A stretch of 64,000 nucleotides of DNA from Acidobacteriota bacterium. Its GTDB lineage: Bacteria > Acidobacteriota > UBA6911. The notes beneath the pieces are model-generated. The model had not been told where the DNA came from, made no database searches, and was given only the letters and a program-made list of their open reading frames with translations. Positions 7,193 to 15,912 of this stretch are shown one piece after another. Both the position numbers and the translations under genes were made by a program. The stretch lies in the NCBI GenBank assembly GCA_031271905.1, contig JAISUT010000064.1:1-64000 (forward strand), in the 5' to 3' direction. The first letter of the stretch is position 1, and each line of letters begins with the position of its first letter.

Positions 7193-8860
7193 CTACGGCT
7201 TCACGATGCTGGTGTAGTAGGGCGAGCTGACGTACTGGTTCTCGCCCCGATCCCACGCATAGCGCAAGAACTTGATCACGATCGGTGCGCCGCCCTTGAC
7301 CCCTTTGACGAGGGTCAGGAGGTCGTCCCGGTTGGTCACCGGCTTGCCGTTGACCGCGATGATGATGTCGCCGCCGTCGGCGCGCGGGTTGGCGCCCGAC
7401 AGTCCGGCGTCGTCAGCCAGGCTTCCGGGTTTGACCGAGGTGACCTTCGCGCCGCCGGGGATGTCCAGCGCGCGAGCCACCCGCCCGGGGACGTTGTCGA
7501 ACTCCAGACCGATCTCGGCCTTGGGCTTGGGCGCAGGGTCCTCCTCGAAGCTGTAGCTCTCCTTCTTCTTCCCCTGCTCCTGGTTCTCGATGGTGCGCTC
7601 GGCCAGCACCACGTCGAAGGCCTTCTCCACCCCGTGCCGCACGACCTTGACCTTGACCGTCCGCCCAGGGACTGCGTTTGCCACCGCCATGCGGAACCCT
7701 TGCACGTCGGTGATCTTGGCGCCGTCGAAATCGACGATGACGTCCTCCGCCTTGATGCCCGCCTTCGCCGCAGGCCCGGCGGTGTCCGAAGGCTTCCCCG
7801 CCTCGTCCACGAGTTGCGTGACCAGCACGCCCGACCCCTGCTTGACGCCGAAGAACTCGGCCATCTCCGGGGTGAAGGGGAAGTTGTTCATGCTGACGCC
7901 GATCCAGCCGCGGGAGACCTTGCCCGTCTCCAAGATCTGGTTGTAGACGTTGACGAAGATGTGCGCCGGGACGGCGAAGCCGATGCCCGCGCTGCCGCCG
8001 CTGCGGCTGGTTATGAAGCTGTTGATGCCGACCACCTCGCCGCTCATGTTGACCAGCGGGCCGCCGCTGTTGCCCTGGTTGATGGCGGCGTCGGTCTGGA
8101 GGTAGTCGTTGAAGCTGGTCCCGGCGGAGGGGCCGTCGCCTTCGGCGAAGGTGCGCCCGGTGGCGGAGATGATGCCCACCGTCACCGTCTGCTCCAGGCC
8201 GAAGGGGCTGCCGATGGCCATCACCCAGTCGCCGACCTTCATGCTCTTCGAGTTGCCCACCTTGACGTAGGGGAAGGGCTTCGCCCCCTCGATCTTGATC
8301 ACGGCGATGTCCGAGATCGGGTCGGCGCCGACCACTTTCGCCGCGTACTCCTCGCTCCCGCCGCCGATGCCGACCTTGATGCGCGTGGCGCCATCGACGA
8401 CATGGTGGTTGGTGACGATATACCCTTTGGGATCGACGATGACGCCGGAGCCGAGGCTGCGGACCATCTGGTCGGGCATCGAAAAGGGCGCCCCGCCGGG
8501 ACCGCCGAAAAAGCGGCGGAACATGTCCATCGGGTCGTCCTCGCCCATGTCGGGGGCCTCAAAGTCGCCGCCCATGCCGCGCGAGCCGGGAACGACCGCC
8601 TCCGTGTTGATGTTCACCACGGCGGGCTCCACGTGGTTCGCCACGTCCTCGAACGCCTGGGAGAAGGCTTGCAAAGCCCCTCCGACGGGCTTTCCCGCCG
8701 GTTGCATCTCCAGCTTGCTGTCGCCGGGGCCGGTGGCGCCCGCGCGCCCTGTGATCAAACTCCCTATGCCGATGCCCACGCCGAGCACGACCAAGACCAT
8801 GAGAAACCCGAGGAGGACCTTCTTTCTCGAACGCCCCCCGTTTTCTGGTTGATTGTCCAT
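7193..8860 (-). CDS. HtrA/DegP-family periplasmic serine protease with two PDZ domains
   Basis: 555 aa. An N-terminal membrane anchor (about residues 14-37) precedes a trypsin-like domain with the catalytic triad visible: His153 in VTNHHVV, Asp184 in DPISDIAVI and Ser265 in NQGNSGGPL. Two PDZ regions follow, about residues 290-400 and 450-540 (GAKVTSVKPGSLADDAGL). Family members degrade or refold damaged envelope proteins. An insert rich in Gly/Met/Asp (about 93-130) precedes the first strand. The uncleaved anchor suggests a DegS/HtrA-like membrane-tethered form rather than soluble DegP. It is apparently monocistronic. Confidence 0.92.
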   Translation of the reverse strand: MDNQPENGGRSRKKVLLGFLMVLVVLGVGIGIGSLITGRAGATGPGDSKLEMQPAGKPVGGALQAFSQAFEDVANHVEPAVVNINTEAVVPGSRGMGGDFEAPDMGEDDPMDMFRRFFGGPGGAPFSMPDQMVRSLGSGVIVDPKGYIVTNHHVVDGATRIKVGIGGGSEEYAAKVVGADPISDIAVIKIEGAKPFPYVKVGNSKSMKVGDWVMAIGSPFGLEQTVTVGIISATGRTFAEGDGPSAGTSFNDYLQTDAAINQGNSGGPLVNMSGEVVGINSFITSRSGGSAGIGFAVPAHIFVNVYNQILETGKVSRGWIGVSMNNFPFTPEMAEFFGVKQGSGVLVTQLVDEAGKPSDTAGPAAKAGIKAEDVIVDFDGAKITDVQGFRMAVANAVPGRTVKVKVVRHGVEKAFDVVLAERTIENQEQGKKKESYSFEEDPAPKPKAEIGLEFDNVPGRVARALDIPGGAKVTSVKPGSLADDAGLSGANPRADGGDIIIAVNGKPVTNRDDLLTLVKGVKGGAPIVIKFLRYAWDRGENQYVSSPYYTSIVKP

Positions 8861-9070
8861 TTTTCCACTACCTCCCTGTCAAAGCTTATGCGCCCATTAC
8901 GTGCCTAATAAAGGATTGCACCCGCCTACCTTCTACGCGATGTCCGCTGGCGGGTTGCAAAAAAGTGTCGGGGCGGGCAGGACGAGACCGCCCCCGTCGC
9001 CGCCCCCGAGTCCCGGGCGAGGCGAGCCGCCGCCGCCGGCAGCCCGTTTCACGCCATCCCGCGCCGCGAC

Positions 9071-9838
9071 CTAGCGGTAGCCTGCGGAGTCGCGCGCCTT
9101 GCGGGCGAGCGATTCCAAGAAGGCGTCGGCGGTCTGCCCGTCCGCAGGCGCAGACCCGTTCCTCCTCCCGACGACCTCGGCGATGCGGGCCGCCGTCTCC
9201 CTGCGCACCGCGACGTCGAGCGACGCGCGCCGGTTCAGGTACGTCTCGACGAGCGCCAGCTCGTCGGGGGAGATGCGCCCCCCTCTGGTCGCGTCGTCAG
9301 CCGCCGGAGCCGCGCCTTCTCCCGGGCTCCAGATGACGTGGGCGTGATCCACGGGCTTGTCATACACCACGACCGTCCCCGCCACGTAGTCGCCCAGCCG
9401 CTTGCCGCCTTTGTTCAGCATCATGCAGACAAGGCCGGCGGCGTAGACGCCGGGGAGCATGTCGATCGCCCGCATCAGGTTGCGCCCCGCAGCCTCCATG
9501 GCGGTCACGGGCCGCCCCGACTCCTTGATGACCCTGATCTTCACGAGGCGCTTGCCGGGGGTCTGCCCGTTCCAGCGGATCTCGAAAAAGACGAAATAGC
9601 CCCACTGCATGAGGAACGGGACCAAGGCGAACGCCACCGCCATCCCTAGGTCGCCGACGGCGGCCATGTCGAACGCCGCCGCAAGCGCCACGGCGAACAG
9701 TAGCAGTAGAATAACCACGGCGAGTTGCAGTAAACTGTCGATTGCGAGCGCCAGCGCCCGGCTGCCGATGCCTGCGAGCGGCAGTTCGAGCGGGATTTGC
9801 TCGGGGGTGTCTATCGTCAACTTGTCCGCCGGGTCCAA
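9071..9838 (-). CDS. RDD-family membrane protein
   Basis: 255 aa from a TTG start chosen because GTGGAG lies 7 nt upstream and because family members begin with the conserved LTIDTPEQIPLELPLAG segment. Three transmembrane helices sit within residues of about 25-150, with the typical RDD signatures (GIGSRALALAIDS, GQTPGKRLVKIRVI). The C-terminal 80 residues are soluble. RDD proteins are implicated in transport or osmotic homeostasis, but biochemical roles vary. It diverges from spoIIM with only two bases between the two start codons, and in other genomes these two families co-occur with MoxR/DUF58 clusters like the one downstream here. Confidence 0.82.
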   Translation of the reverse strand: MDPADKLTIDTPEQIPLELPLAGIGSRALALAIDSLLQLAVVILLLLFAVALAAAFDMAAVGDLGMAVAFALVPFLMQWGYFVFFEIRWNGQTPGKRLVKIRVIKESGRPVTAMEAAGRNLMRAIDMLPGVYAAGLVCMMLNKGGKRLGDYVAGTVVVYDKPVDHAHVIWSPGEGAAPAADDATRGGRISPDELALVETYLNRRASLDVAVRRETAARIAEVVGRRNGSAPADGQTADAFLESLARKARDSAGYR

Positions 9839-9840
9839 AC

Positions 9841-10869
9841 GTGATCTCCACTCGATGGATTGAAAAACGCCGACCGCACTGGCGCCGCCTGGAGGGGCTG
9901 CTCCAGCGGTGCCGCCAATCCGGGCCGCATTCCCTCGCCCGCCCCGAACTGCGGAACCTGAGCCTGCTCTACCGGCAGATCGCGTCCGACCTGGCGGTCG
10001 TCCGCGAGGACGCGAGCGCATCGGAATTCACCCGTTATCTGAACCAACTGCTGCTCCAAGCCCACGGTGTCATTTATACAGGCAAAAAAAGCGGAATTAA
10101 AGCCATGCGGGGTTTTTTTCTCCGGGGCTGGCCCCGCATCGTGCGCGAGCACCTGTCGCTGATCGCGGTCGCGACCTGCCTGTTCGCCGTGGGCGGTCTG
10201 GTCGGCATGTTGCTGTCCCTGCGCAGCCCCGACTTCGCCCTGCATTTCCTCGGGGCGGAGATGATGGCGACCATCGAGCGGGGGGAGATGTGGACGCAAT
10301 CCATCGTCTCGGTCAAGCCGCTGGCGTCCGGCGTCATCATGACCAACAACATCAGCGTGTCGTTCATGGCGTTCGCCGGGGGGCTCACGGGCGGCGTCCT
10401 GACGGTCTACGCGATGTTTTTCAACGGCATCCTCATCGGCGCCATCGGCACCGCCTGCGGGACGGCGGGGATGGGGCTGAAGCTCTGGAGCTTCGTCGCG
10501 CCGCACGGGGCGCTGGAGCTGCCCGCCATCTTCATCGCCGGGGGGGCGGGCCTGCGCCTCGCCCAAGGGTTGCTGTTCCCCGGCGTGCTCCCCCGCAAGG
10601 AGTCGGTCGCGCGCGCCGGGCGGCAGGGGGTGCGCCTCATCGCCGGAGTCGTCCCCATGCTGGTCGCCGCCGGGTTGATCGAGGCGTTCGTCTCCCCGAC
10701 GGGGCTGGCGATCCCGCTGAAATTCGCCATGTCGGCGTCATTGCTGGCGCTGCTGCTCTTTTGGATCTTCGGCGCGCGACCACGGGGCGCAAACGGCGCC
10801 GCGCCTGCCGGGGAGCTCACCGTCGCGCCCCTTCGCCCCGGTGCAGCACCTGGTCGGGCAGCTCGTTGA
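9841..10869 (+). CDS. SpoIIM-family (stage II sporulation protein M-like) membrane protein
   Basis: 342 aa from GTG 9841 (ISTRWIEKRRPHWRRLEGLL, the usual N-terminus of the non-sporulating branch). A soluble helical N-terminal part (about 90 residues) is followed by five to six transmembrane helices including FFNGILIGAIGTACG and GALELPAIFIAGGAGL, which are hallmarks of the family. In bacteria outside the Firmicutes these proteins accompany RDD and MoxR/DUF58 genes. The last 53 bp overlap the 3' end of the convergent TPM gene. The N-terminal extension in the ORF track is antisense to the RDD gene and was rejected. Confidence 0.83.
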   Translation: MISTRWIEKRRPHWRRLEGLLQRCRQSGPHSLARPELRNLSLLYRQIASDLAVVREDASASEFTRYLNQLLLQAHGVIYTGKKSGIKAMRGFFLRGWPRIVREHLSLIAVATCLFAVGGLVGMLLSLRSPDFALHFLGAEMMATIERGEMWTQSIVSVKPLASGVIMTNNISVSFMAFAGGLTGGVLTVYAMFFNGILIGAIGTACGTAGMGLKLWSFVAPHGALELPAIFIAGGAGLRLAQGLLFPGVLPRKESVARAGRQGVRLIAGVVPMLVAAGLIEAFVSPTGLAIPLKFAMSASLLALLLFWIFGARPRGANGAAPAGELTVAPLRPGAAPGRAAR

Positions 10870-11464
10870 CGTCGTCCGGGCGCGGCGGGAAGTGCTCGGC
10901 GAGCACCCGCCCGCAAATGCCGACGGCCTCGCATATCCCCTCGCACGCCTTGCCCGCGCGGATGCCTCCGATGACGGCGTCGCGCACCTCGTCCCACCCG
11001 CGCCCGCCCATCTTGGCGTTGACGCCCTTGTCGCCGATGACGACGACCATCCGCTCGAACAGCGAGAGGTAGATCTCCACGCCGTTGGACTCGCGGGTCT
11101 GGTGCAACCCGGCGGCGTAGAACTGCACGAACGCCGCCTCGCGCACGCGCTCTTCCATCGCGGAGCGCGCTATGGGCAGGCGCCGGAAGGGCGGGAGCAG
11201 GAAGGCGGCGTAGGATGCCGCGAACGACAGCGCCTCCACCCAGAGGAGTCGCGCGACGGAATGCCCGAACGGGAGCGACAGGAAGACGGCGCTGGCGACC
11301 GCCATCCCGCAGAGCGCGCCCAGCAACGTCGCATGGCGGTAGCGTCCCGACGCCGGCGACAGTGAGAAGACGATCTCCCCCGAAGTGCCGGCCTCCGCCC
11401 GTCTCACCGCGGCCGCGATCGCCTCTTGCTCCCCGTCCGTCAAAAAACCCGTCTTCTTCGCCAC
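10817..11464 (-). CDS. TPM-domain protein (second TPM protein of the cluster)
   Basis: 215 aa from a GTG start 19 nt after the stop of the upstream TPM gene (VAKKTGFLTDGEQEAIAAAVRRAEAGTSGEIVFSLSP). The TPM fold begins right at the N-terminus, is interrupted by two transmembrane helices (about residues 45-90), and resumes with QTRESNGVEIYLSLFERMVVVIGDKGVN, the conserved core of this subfamily. The longer ORF upstream is Gly/Ala-rich shadow of the neighbour's glycine tail. It is co-transcribed with ygcG-like and lemA. Function unknown; TPM proteins have been linked to photosystem repair and phosphatase activity in plants and to membrane processes in bacteria. Confidence 0.78.
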   Translation of the reverse strand: MAKKTGFLTDGEQEAIAAAVRRAEAGTSGEIVFSLSPASGRYRHATLLGALCGMAVASAVFLSLPFGHSVARLLWVEALSFAASYAAFLLPPFRRLPIARSAMEERVREAAFVQFYAAGLHQTRESNGVEIYLSLFERMVVVIGDKGVNAKMGGRGWDEVRDAVIGGIRAGKACEGICEAVGICGRVLAEHFPPRPDDVNELPDQVLHRGEGARR

Positions 11465-11483
11465 CGTCGCCCACCCGAGAAAA

Positions 11484-12368
11484 CTACCACCGGCCCGAGC
11501 TGCCTCCGCCGCCGAAACTGCCTCCGCCGCCGGAGAACCCGCCGCCGAAGCCTCCCCCGCCGAATCCACCGCCGCCTCCGGAGAACCCGCCTCCGAAGCC
11601 GCCGCCCCTGAAACCGCCGCCGCGACCGCCACCCCTCGTCGCCGACTTCAGCACCGTCCCCAGGATGAACCCCAGTCCGGCGCCGACGACCGCGCAGACG
11701 GCGGACGCCAGGATGTCCCCGCCCGTCAGCATGGGGAGCAGGAAGCCGGCGACCGCCCCCAGGGCGGCACCGCCCCACCTCCCGACGGAGGGCACGATCC
11801 AGAAGAACGGGAAGAGCAGGGGGAACAACGCGCCCTTGCCGGAACCGGAACCGCGCCCGCCCGCCCCCCGGTACTCGCCGCGCACCGCCTGGACGATGCC
11901 GGTGACGGCGGCGTCTATCCCGCCGTAATAGTCGCCCGCGCGGAAGCGGGGCGCCATCTCGTCGCGGATTATCCGTCCGGTCGCGGCGTCGGTGAGCGCG
12001 CCCTCGAGCCCGTAGCCGACCTCGATGCGCATCGCCCGATCCTGCACGGCGACCAGCAGCAACACACCGTTGTCCATCCCCTTCCGCCCCAGCCTCCAAG
12101 CCTCCGCGACCCGCATGGAGAAGTCCTCCACGGAGTCCCCGTCGAGGCTGGGGATCGTGAGCACCGCCACCTGCGTGGAGTCGGTCGCCTCCAGTTGCGC
12201 GAGCCGCGCGTCGAGGGCGGCGGCCTGCGGCGGCGTCAGGAGCCCCGCCAAGTCCACGACCCGTCCCGAGGGCGCGGGCACGTCCATCCCCGACATGGAC
12301 GCCGCCGACGCGACGAGCCACGCGACGAGCGCGAGAGTCGGGGGAAGGACGGGGCGGCGTTTAAACAT
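11484..12368 (-). CDS. YgcG-family TPM-domain protein with glycine-rich tail
   Basis: 294 aa with a signal peptide (residues 1-25), a periplasmic TPM domain (about 33-165; VVDLAGLLTPPQAAALDARLAQLE, DNGVLLLVAVQDRAMRIEVGYGLEG), one or two transmembrane helices (about 180-245) and a C-terminal tail of GGGFGGGFS repeats. This domain order is standard for YgcG proteins, which are commonly encoded next to lemA as here. The ATG at 12368 sits five bases after AGAGG, and that AGAGG is the terminal repeat of element copy c, so the mobile element appears to provide the ribosome-binding site. Confidence 0.85.
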   Translation of the reverse strand: MFKRRPVLPPTLALVAWLVASAASMSGMDVPAPSGRVVDLAGLLTPPQAAALDARLAQLEATDSTQVAVLTIPSLDGDSVEDFSMRVAEAWRLGRKGMDNGVLLLVAVQDRAMRIEVGYGLEGALTDAATGRIIRDEMAPRFRAGDYYGGIDAAVTGIVQAVRGEYRGAGGRGSGSGKGALFPLLFPFFWIVPSVGRWGGAALGAVAGFLLPMLTGGDILASAVCAVVGAGLGFILGTVLKSATRGGGRGGGFRGGGFGGGFSGGGGGFGGGGFGGGFSGGGGSFGGGGSSGRW

Positions 12369-12369
12369 G

Positions 12370-12487
12370 GGCGCCTCTAAAAGCCCGCAGACAAGGCGTC
12401 GCCGCAGGTCGAAAAGCGGAGTTCGCTGAGGCGAATGGGCGTTTCCGCCCAAGGCGCGACGCAGCGTCCAGGTTTTCCAGAGGTTCA
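12370..12487 (-). repeat. MITE-like element, copy c (long form)
   Basis: 118-bp element between lemA and ygcG. Ends are GGCGCCTCTAAAA and TTTTCCAGAGGTTCA, and the central palindrome CGAAAAGCGG...CCGCCC is present. Flanking hexamers AACATG and CCCATG share CATG (4 of 6). The ygcG start codon begins one base outside the element. Confidence 0.85.
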
Positions 12488-12617
12488 CCCATGCGATTTC
12501 CTATGCCGGCCGACTTGTCTTCCAAGCTTGTCCTCCGAGGCGCGGGAGGCGGAGGCGGCATGGCTGCGCGTCAGGCCGCCGCCCCGCCGCCCCGGCGTCC
12601 ATGCCCCATGGGCGTCC

Positions 12618-13229
12618 TCATTTCGAGAAATCGACGGTCGGGGCGGCGTCGCTCCCCGGCGCGGACTGGAAGTACGCCTTGGGCGCGAAGCCGAACATGC
12701 CCGCGAAAAGGGTTCCCGGGAAACGCCTGATCTTGACGTTGTAGGCCTGCGCGGCCTCGTTGAACCTCCGCCGCTCGACGGCGATGCGGTTCTCCGTCCC
12801 TTCGAGCTGGTCTTGCAGGGTCAGGAAATTCTGGTTCGCCTTCAGGTCGGGGTAGCGCTCCACGACCACCAGCAGGCGGGAGAGGGCGCTGGAGAGCGAG
12901 CCTTGCACGGCCTCGAACTTCTGCAGCGCCGCCGGGTCGCCCAACATCTCCGGCGTCATCTGGACCGAGCCCGCCTGCGAGCGGGAGGCGGTGACGGCCT
13001 CCAGCGTCTCGCTCTCGTGCGCCGCGTAACCCTTCACGGTCTCCACGAGGTTGGGGATCAGGTCGGCGCGGCGCTGGTAGGCGTTCTCGACCTGCGCCCA
13101 GGCGGTCTTGACCGACTCGTCCGCCGCGACCATCCCGTTGTAGCCGCTCCAGACGACGCCGACCGCGACGACCACCAGCAGCACGACGACCCCCAGACAC
13201 CCCAAAGCCGCTACCGCCCCTTTGCCCAT
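12618..13229 (-). CDS. LemA family protein
   Basis: 203 aa from an ATG preceded by GGGGAGGG. An N-terminal transmembrane helix (about residues 10-30) is followed by the LemA four-helix domain with its signature YNGMVAADESVKTAWAQVENAYQRRADLIPNLVETVKGYA and YPDLKANQNFLTLQDQLEGTENRIAVERRRFNE. The C-terminal AGMFGFAPKAYFQ is also typical. Function is poorly defined; it is often linked with TPM proteins. First gene of a lemA-ygcG-TPM operon interrupted only by repeat copy c. Confidence 0.93.
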   Translation of the reverse strand: MGKGAVAALGCLGVVVLLVVVAVGVVWSGYNGMVAADESVKTAWAQVENAYQRRADLIPNLVETVKGYAAHESETLEAVTASRSQAGSVQMTPEMLGDPAALQKFEAVQGSLSSALSRLLVVVERYPDLKANQNFLTLQDQLEGTENRIAVERRRFNEAAQAYNVKIRRFPGTLFAGMFGFAPKAYFQSAPGSDAAPTVDFSK

Positions 13230-13277
13230 TGCACCCTCCCCGGTGACGTGAACCCCGAACATCAGGGGGAATGCTAT

Positions 13278-13460
13278 ATGGAAACCCGCCGCCTGTCACG
13301 CGGTTTTCCAACCCGTGACTCCCGCGACTCCGCGACCCGCTTTACGGTGCAGTCCGGCCAAGCGTCCGCATTGGAAGGCGAACAAGAGATCCTGCGCATG
13401 GAGCAGGAGCGCCTGCCCGTCTTGCAGCAGATCGCCGTCAAATTCCGCATCACCCCGTGA
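13278..13460 (+). CDS. Possible small protein of unknown function
   Basis: 60 aa from ATG 13278 with GGGGGA eight bases upstream. It lies in the 319-bp gap between lemA and the DUF58 gene, on the opposite strand to both. The C-terminal half is charged and helix-prone (LEGEQEILRMEQERLPVLQQIAVKFRI). I do not recognise it. The antisense frame is also open, so this may be chance in GC-rich DNA. Confidence 0.25.
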   Translation: METRRLSRGFPTRDSRDSATRFTVQSGQASALEGEQEILRMEQERLPVLQQIAVKFRITP

Positions 13461-13548
13461 ACGGGTCGTTGGCGGGCGCGCCCAGGGCCACGGACGAGTT
13501 CCATTGCCACGGCGACGCACCGCCGCAGGCGGATTGCGTCGGAGGAAC

Positions 13549-14922
13549 TCACACCAGGCTGCGCCCCTTCACCTCCAGGTAGGAGTTCACCGCCGCCGCC
13601 GCCGCGCCGGCGTGATCCACCTCGGCCGCCAGGGCGCCGCGCTGGCGCAACGCGGCGAGCAGAACCTCGCGACGGTGCATCGTCTCCTGCGCCGCCGCCG
13701 CGAGGTACATCTCCGGGACGGAGGATGGGTTGCGCGACGCCAGCTCCGCGAGGTCGGGCTGCCCGATGACCAGCAGCACGACGACGTGGCGCGGCATGAG
13801 CAGGCGCGCCGCGTCGATGACATCCGGCGTGAGCGCGGTCTCCGCGAAGTCCGTCACCCACACCACGAGGCTGCGCCGCGACTGCGTGGCCAGCAGCACC
13901 GAGGCCGCCTGCAAGGGGTTCGACTCCGCAGCCTCCTCCGCAGCCGTCGCAAGATGCTCCAAGATGGCGCGCAGGTGCGCGCCTCCACGCCCCGGAAGGA
14001 TGCGGCTGCGCACGGAACGCCCGTAGGACATCAGCCCCACCCGGTCGCCGGAGGCGAGCGCCACCTCCGCGAGGCTCAGCGCCGCGCCCGTCGCGTAGTC
14101 CAGCTTGCTGAGCCCGTCGATCTTCGCGCGCATGAGCCGTCCCGCATCGACGACCAGCCAGACCGGCTGGCTGCGCTCCAGTTGGAACTGCCGCGTGATC
14201 AGCTTGCCCCGCCGCGCGCTCGCCCTCCAGCATATGTTGCGGAACTCGTCCCCGTCCTGGTATTCGCGCAGGCTCTCGAACTCCCGCCCCCGCCCCCGGC
14301 TCCGGGACTGCCGCCGCTGCACATCGGCAAGCCGGTTGCGGATCATGCCCAAGGGGTCGCGCGCCCGTGCGAGGTCGGGGTATACGCGCACCTCCTGCGC
14401 CAGCCCCGCCGCCGCCCAGCGCTCCGCCAGGCGCAAGGGGCTGCCGTAGCGGATGTAGAGCTCGCCCAGGGCGAGGTCGCCCCGCCGCATGGGCCGCGCC
14501 CGGTACGCCGCCCGCGCCATGCCGCCGCCCGCCACCGCCAGCTCCCGGACGGGCGCCTCGGCGCAAAGCGTCGCCGGGACGTCGTCGGTGAGCGCCAACC
14601 GCAACGCCCGGCCGCTGCGGTTGCGCACCTCCAGGACGATCTCCACCGGGTTTGCCAGCGACGCCGGCGCACCCCACAGGCGGCTCGCCTCGATCCGCCC
14701 CGGGCGCGGGAGCCGTCGGAAGTCCACCGCCCACGCGAGCACGACCAGCAGATCCCAGGCGAACATCCCGTAGGCGAACTGCGTGTGGAACGCCGTCGGC
14801 ACCAGCCACAGCAGCCCCAGCGCCAGCAGGAGGAAGAAGCGCGCGCCGAATGCCGCGCCGAACCGTTTGACGCCGTGGGCGGACGCCGCGACCGGCGGCG
14901 GCGTGAGGGGGGCGCCCCTCAT
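13549..14922 (-). CDS. DUF58 domain-containing protein (vWA-like)
   Basis: 457 aa. Two N-terminal transmembrane helices (about 25-65) are followed by a beta domain and the DUF58 core with its signature FESLREYQDGDEFRNICWRASARRGKLITRQFQLERSQPVWLVVDAGRLM (quoted motifs: REYQDGDEFRNICWRASAR). The domain has the von Willebrand A fold, but the metal-site motif is degenerate (DAGRL instead of DxSxS). These proteins are partners of MoxR AAA+ ATPases. Start ATG overlaps the moxR stop by four bases (ATGA). It is the last gene of the operon starting near 18.86 kb. Confidence 0.88.
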   Translation of the reverse strand: MRGAPLTPPPVAASAHGVKRFGAAFGARFFLLLALGLLWLVPTAFHTQFAYGMFAWDLLVVLAWAVDFRRLPRPGRIEASRLWGAPASLANPVEIVLEVRNRSGRALRLALTDDVPATLCAEAPVRELAVAGGGMARAAYRARPMRRGDLALGELYIRYGSPLRLAERWAAAGLAQEVRVYPDLARARDPLGMIRNRLADVQRRQSRSRGRGREFESLREYQDGDEFRNICWRASARRGKLITRQFQLERSQPVWLVVDAGRLMRAKIDGLSKLDYATGAALSLAEVALASGDRVGLMSYGRSVRSRILPGRGGAHLRAILEHLATAAEEAAESNPLQAASVLLATQSRRSLVVWVTDFAETALTPDVIDAARLLMPRHVVVLLVIGQPDLAELASRNPSSVPEMYLAAAAQETMHRREVLLAALRQRGALAAEVDHAGAAAAAVNSYLEVKGRSLV

Positions 14923-15866
14923 CGCGGCACCTCGACGGAATTCACGACGTCCCGGACCACCTGATCCGGGGTCAGCCCCTCCAAGTCGGCTTCGGGGCGC
15001 AACACCAGGCGGTGGCGCAACACCGGCGGCGCGGCGGCCTTCACGTCGTCGGGGATGAGGTAATCCCGCGCGTCCAGCGCCGCCATCGCCTTGGCGACCG
15101 CCATCAGGCCGACGGCGGCGCGCGGACTCGCCCCCAGCGACAACGCCTGCCAGTCGCGCGTGCGCCGGACGACCTGCACGATGTAGGAGTAGAGCGCCTG
15201 CTCCACCTGCACGTCGCGCACCTCCTGCCGCGCCCGCCGCAACAGCCCGGGCTCGACCGGCTCCAGCCCCGCAGGCGCCAGCTCCCGCGCGTCGAACCCC
15301 GCCTGGACCCGTTTGAGCAGCTCCACCTCGTCGTCGGCGCCGGGGTAACCGACCCGTATCTTCAGGAGGAAGCGGTCGAGCTGCGCCTCGGGCAACGGGT
15401 AGGTCCCCTCGAACTCGACCGGGTTCTGCGTCGCGAAGACCGTGAACTCCGGAGAGAGGGGCCGCCCCCGTCCGTCGATGGTCACCTGGCGCTCCTCCAT
15501 GCACTCCAGCAGCCCCGCCTGGGTCTTGGGCGGCATGCGGTTGACCTCGTCCACCAGGAGCAGGTCGGCGAACACCGGCCCTTCGTGGAACTGGAACTCG
15601 CCGGACGCCATGTTCAGGACGTTCGTGCCGGTGATGTCGGCGGGCATGAGGTCCGAGGTGCATTGCACGCGCTGGAACCGCAGCCGCAGGAGGCGCGAGA
15701 GCGCCTTGACGACCAAGGTCTTCGCCACCCCCGGCACCCCCTCCAAGAGGGCGTGCCCCTGGCACAGGAGCGCCACCAGGCACTGATCCCTGAATTCCCC
15801 TTGCCCGACGATGACCTTGCCCGTCTCGCGGCGCAGATGCTCCAACAGTTGAGGGACGGCTTCCAT
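14919..15866 (-). CDS. MoxR family AAA+ ATPase
   Basis: 315 aa, typical MoxR length. Walker A GVPGVAKT (about residues 43-50), Walker B LLLVDEVNR, sensor-1 FATQNPVEFEGTYPLPEAQLDRF and a C-terminal lid domain with GASPRAAVGLMAVAKAMA. MoxR ATPases act as chaperones that activate or assemble vWA-domain partners in the envelope. It is directly coupled to the DUF58 gene and follows the DUF4350-like gene by about 45 bp. Confidence 0.94.
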   Translation of the reverse strand: MEAVPQLLEHLRRETGKVIVGQGEFRDQCLVALLCQGHALLEGVPGVAKTLVVKALSRLLRLRFQRVQCTSDLMPADITGTNVLNMASGEFQFHEGPVFADLLLVDEVNRMPPKTQAGLLECMEERQVTIDGRGRPLSPEFTVFATQNPVEFEGTYPLPEAQLDRFLLKIRVGYPGADDEVELLKRVQAGFDARELAPAGLEPVEPGLLRRARQEVRDVQVEQALYSYIVQVVRRTRDWQALSLGASPRAAVGLMAVAKAMAALDARDYLIPDDVKAAAPPVLRHRLVLRPEADLEGLTPDQVVRDVVNSVEVPR

Positions 15867-15912
15867 TGTCTATCCTCCTTGTCCACCTCGGTCGATCCCG
15901 CCCGCACCGGCT

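Noticed and set aside
13274-14809. 511-aa minus-strand ORF overlapping the DUF58 gene
   Set aside because: It is an alternative frame of DUF58 with Gly/Arg/Ala-rich shadow composition.
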